DNA of 64,000 nucleotides from DUML01 sp050949905 (GTDB lineage: Bacteria > Bacillota > Desulfitobacteriia > Desulfitobacteriales > Syntrophobotulaceae). The position numbers and the translations under genes were made by a program. The notes under the pieces are model-generated. The model saw nothing but the letters and a program-made list of their open reading frames with translations, made no database searches and was not told the origin of the DNA. Of this stretch, positions 62,411 to 64,000 are shown one piece after another. Numbering within the stretch: the stretch's first letter is position 1; each line of letters begins with the position of its first letter. The DNA lies in contig JBMNGP010000032.1 in assembly GCA_050949905.1 (NCBI GenBank), positions 24,989-88,988 on the forward strand. Direction: 5' to 3'.

Positions 62411-62468
62411 TTGACAAATAGGTCTATTCAGTGTAGACTTACATCATAAAGTCTATACTGAATAGACC
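62411..62468 (+). promoter_or_regulatory. blaI promoter with tandem BlaI-type operators
   Basis: TTGACA (62411-62416) and TAGACT (62434-62439) have a 17-base spacer. Two palindromes of form GTCTA-N7-TAGAC (62422-62438 and 62451-62467), related as inverted repeats with one mismatch, overlap the -10 and the region after the start of transcription. This fits two repressor dimers. Confidence 0.75.
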
Positions 62469-62481
62469 AAGGGGGTTTAGC

Positions 62482-62844
62482 ATGAAAGAATATAGACTTG
62501 CAGAATGTGAAGAAAAGTTTGCTGAATTAATCTGGCAGAACGAACCAATCGGTTCCGGCGATCTCGTGAAGCTTTGTGAAAAAGAAATGAACTGGAAAAA
62601 GTCTACAACATATACAGTACTGAAAAAGTTATGTGAAAAGGGAATCTTCCAAAATGAAAATGCCGTAGTTTCATCTTTAATCACAAGGGATGAATATTAC
62701 TCAAAGCAAAGTATACGTTTCGTTGAGGATACCTTTGGAGGGTCTTTGCCGAAATTTCTGACAGCTTTTATCAGTGGAAAAAAATTAAGCAAACAGCAGG
62801 CTGAAGAGTTGAAAAGATTAATTGATGAGCATAAGGAAGTGTAG
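62482..62844 (+). CDS. BlaI/MecI family transcriptional repressor
   Basis: A 120-residue winged-helix repressor: LAECEEKFAELIWQNEPIGSGDLVKL (helix 1-2) and WKKSTTYTVLKKLCEKGI (recognition helix) match BlaI/MecI, with a C-terminal dimerisation and cleavage region. In the family a BlaR1 sensor protease inactivates it in response to beta-lactam or other signals. Here the blaR1 gene right after it is broken. AAGGGGG precedes the ATG. Confidence 0.9.
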   Translation: MKEYRLAECEEKFAELIWQNEPIGSGDLVKLCEKEMNWKKSTTYTVLKKLCEKGIFQNENAVVSSLITRDEYYSKQSIRFVEDTFGGSLPKFLTAFISGKKLSKQQAEELKRLIDEHKEV

Positions 62845-62846
62845 CT

Positions 62847-62894
62847 ATGAGTGAACTATTTCTTACTGTTTTAAATATGAGCTGTTTCTGCTAG
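62847..62894 (+). pseudogene. BlaR1-type sensor protease, 5' stub
   Basis: The frame MSELFLTVLNMSCFC stops after 15 codons. MSELFLTVLNMS is the typical start of BlaR1/MecR1 M56 proteases. Its position directly after the blaI gene and the IS that follows indicate truncation. Confidence 0.65.
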
Positions 62895-62973
62895 CCCAAA
62901 ATAACCGAAAGCTGACGGTATTGCCTGTCCGAAACTTGCTGGATATAATGACCATATTAAAGTAAAGGAAAAA

Positions 62974-63025
62974 GGATGTCTCTGCTCAGCGTGATCTGTT
63001 ACCAGCAGACCACCAAAGACATCCC
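62974..63025 (+). repeat. Nested stem-loop at the IS left end
   Basis: GGATGTCT pairs with AGACATCC, and inside them CTGCT pairs with AGCAG. It lies before the first IS gene and may block read-through from outside. Confidence 0.65.
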
Positions 63026-63036
63026 TTGGTCATTGT

Positions 63037-63599
63037 ATGGTCATTGTAACAAATTACGAGTTAATTGAAAATCCTCAAACCGGTTTTTTTATGTTCGGTG
63101 TACAGAATTAATTCCTTGTCCTTGTTGCGACAGCGATCTTAAGGTCATTGGAAGCCGTAAGCGTAAGTTTAAGGTTACCGGTGAAGAGACGAGAATCTTA
63201 ATTATTCGAAGGCTTCGTTGTAAAGCGTGCAAAAGAATCCATCATGAACTGCCAGACTGTTTGGTTCCTTACAAACGCTACTCTTCCTTAAGCATTGAGC
63301 AGGTTCTTACTGAAACGCCGTTGCCGCCGGATTTAGCCGCAGATGAAGTCACGTTGTATCGCTTAAAGAGATGGTTTCATAGCCTGCTGCCTCATCTCCT
63401 GGGATCTTTAAGATCAATAGCTATCCGTTTGGGACAGGAACCTGTGAAAGAGCCGTCCGTCCTGAATCAGTCTGTGCACCAGAAAATCGGACATTATGTG
63501 GGAAGTGAGCCCGGTTGGCTAAAGAGAATTGTCCGACCTGTCGTTAATGCAAATTTATGGGTACATACCCGTTCTGTCTTCTTGTCCGCAGACACTTAA
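63037..63599 (+). pseudogene. DUF6431-type IS accessory gene, frameshifted
   Basis: ATG 63037 reads MVIVTNYELIENPQTGFFMFGVQN and then meets a stop at 63109. The continuing sequence IPCPCCDSDLKVIGSRKRK...RCKACKRIHHELPDC is in another frame up to 63599. A two-base change near 63105-63112 (AATTAATT) would restore one ~185-residue protein with two CxxC pairs, the layout of DUF6431 proteins that accompany IS transposases. Confidence 0.7.
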
Positions 63600-63640
63600 G
63601 CTAGACTTGGAAGAAAAGTCTAGAGAGGAAGTGTTTTACA

Positions 63641-64000
63641 GTGAAAGATCAAAAGAAAGCGGAGGAAATTGCCGAAAAACGTGTAGAGCTTATCCTGCCC
63701 TTACTGGAAAAGGGCCTAGATTCGGCTTTAGCCCGGGAAAGAAAAGTACGTATTTGTCAAGAATACGGGATATCTGAAAGAACGCTCAGACGATACTTAG
63801 CCGAGTACCGGGAAAAAGGATTTATGGGTTTAAAGCCTAAAGGTAAAGGAAGATGTGAGTCCAAAGCAATTTCTGCGGAATTATTGGAACAAGCTATACT
63901 CTTACGCCGGGAAGTACCCAGCCGTAGCGTTGCCCAAATCATTCAAATCTTGGAATGGGAAGGCAAAGCAAAACCTGGTGAAATCAAGCGTTCTACCTTG
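63641..64000 (+). CDS. DDE-type transposase, N-terminal part (runs off the window)
   Basis: From GTG 63641 the frame is open to the end of the window: MKDQKKAEEIAEKRVELILP, a helix-turn-helix with YGISERTLRRYLAEYREKGFMGL, then RREVPSRSVAQIIQILEWEG. This is the start of IS481/Mu-type DDE transposases with two HTH segments. The catalytic domain lies beyond 64000. GAGAGGAAG lies upstream of the GTG. Confidence 0.8.
   Translation, partial: MKDQKKAEEIAEKRVELILPLLEKGLDSALARERKVRICQEYGISERTLRRYLAEYREKGFMGLKPKGKGRCESKAISAELLEQAILLRREVPSRSVAQIIQILEWEGKAKPGEIKRSTL

Larger units (their letters stand above)
62895..64000 (+). mobile_element. IS with DUF6431-type gene and DDE transposase (right end outside window)
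   Basis: A stem-loop at 62974-63025, a frameshifted zinc-finger-type gene and a DDE transposase gene follow the cut blaR1. The exact left end and inverted repeats were not identified; it lies between about 62880 and 62970. Confidence 0.65.

Overview
The window looks like a chromosomal segment of a spore-forming, low-to-mid GC Firmicute of class Clostridia. The conserved gene order (valS-folC, maf-radC-mreBCD-PBP2-minDE-rodA, spoIVFA-spoIVFB, TIGR03960/TIGR03936 pair, rng, rplU-rpmA-spo0B-obg-yhbY-nadD-yqeK-rsfS-leuS, comEA-comEC, holA-rpsT, spoIIP-murJ) is that of Peptococcaceae/Desulfitobacteriaceae-type bacteria such as Desulfitobacterium, Desulfosporosinus or Dehalobacter. This placement is inferred from gene content and order, not from a database search. 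Sporulation genes (spoIVFA/FB, spo0B-like, spoIIP, a CotJC-like coat catalase, two YjcZ-like mini-proteins) and a T-box leader support a Gram-positive endospore former.

Layout: 1-8.2 kb holds an MFS transporter tail, an arsenate-reductase relic, valS under T-box control, folC with repeat expansions, two exported proteins and rex. 8.4-21 kb holds cimA, maf, radC and the cell-shape/division cluster mreBCD, PBP2, minD, minE, rodA (no minC at its usual place), then spoIVFA-spoIVFB. 21-27 kb holds a coat-type Mn catalase, an FN3 protein, the radical-SAM pair TIGR03960/TIGR03936 and RNase G. 27.2-31.9 kb is an RND efflux pair plus two glycine-rich mini-proteins, lying between rng and rplU. 32-40.4 kb is the ribosome/GTPase/NAD block, with an orphan structured RNA upstream of yqeK. 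41-44 kb is a glycine betaine ABC transporter. 44.6-48 kb has comEA and a comEC broken by at least five frameshifts. 48-50.6 kb has a cyclophilin, holA and rpsT.

50.7-54.8 kb is the most distinctive region. A 42-bp near-perfect palindrome covers the ribosome binding site of an XRE regulator, followed by two SAM methyltransferases, a SPASM-type radical SAM enzyme and a small alpha/beta hydrolase with Cys in place of the nucleophile Ser. Three of the four junctions are stop/start overlaps. The cassette sits between rpsT and spoIIP, where gpr is usually found, and I cannot assign it to a known pathway. spoIIP, murJ and three small membrane proteins follow.

58.5-64 kb is an accessory, decaying region: an IS21 remnant, a Phd/ParE-type toxin-antitoxin pair plus a second antitoxin relic, two unidentified single-TM proteins, a BlaI-type repressor with tandem operators whose BlaR1 partner stops after 15 codons, and an IS carrying a DUF6431-type gene (frameshifted) and a DDE transposase that runs off the end. 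Several dispersed repeat families occur between genes (a ~70-80 bp palindromic MITE-like element; a 31-bp GTGGGACA...TGTCCCAC element; a ~58-bp repeat). No rRNA, tRNA or CRISPR array was seen.
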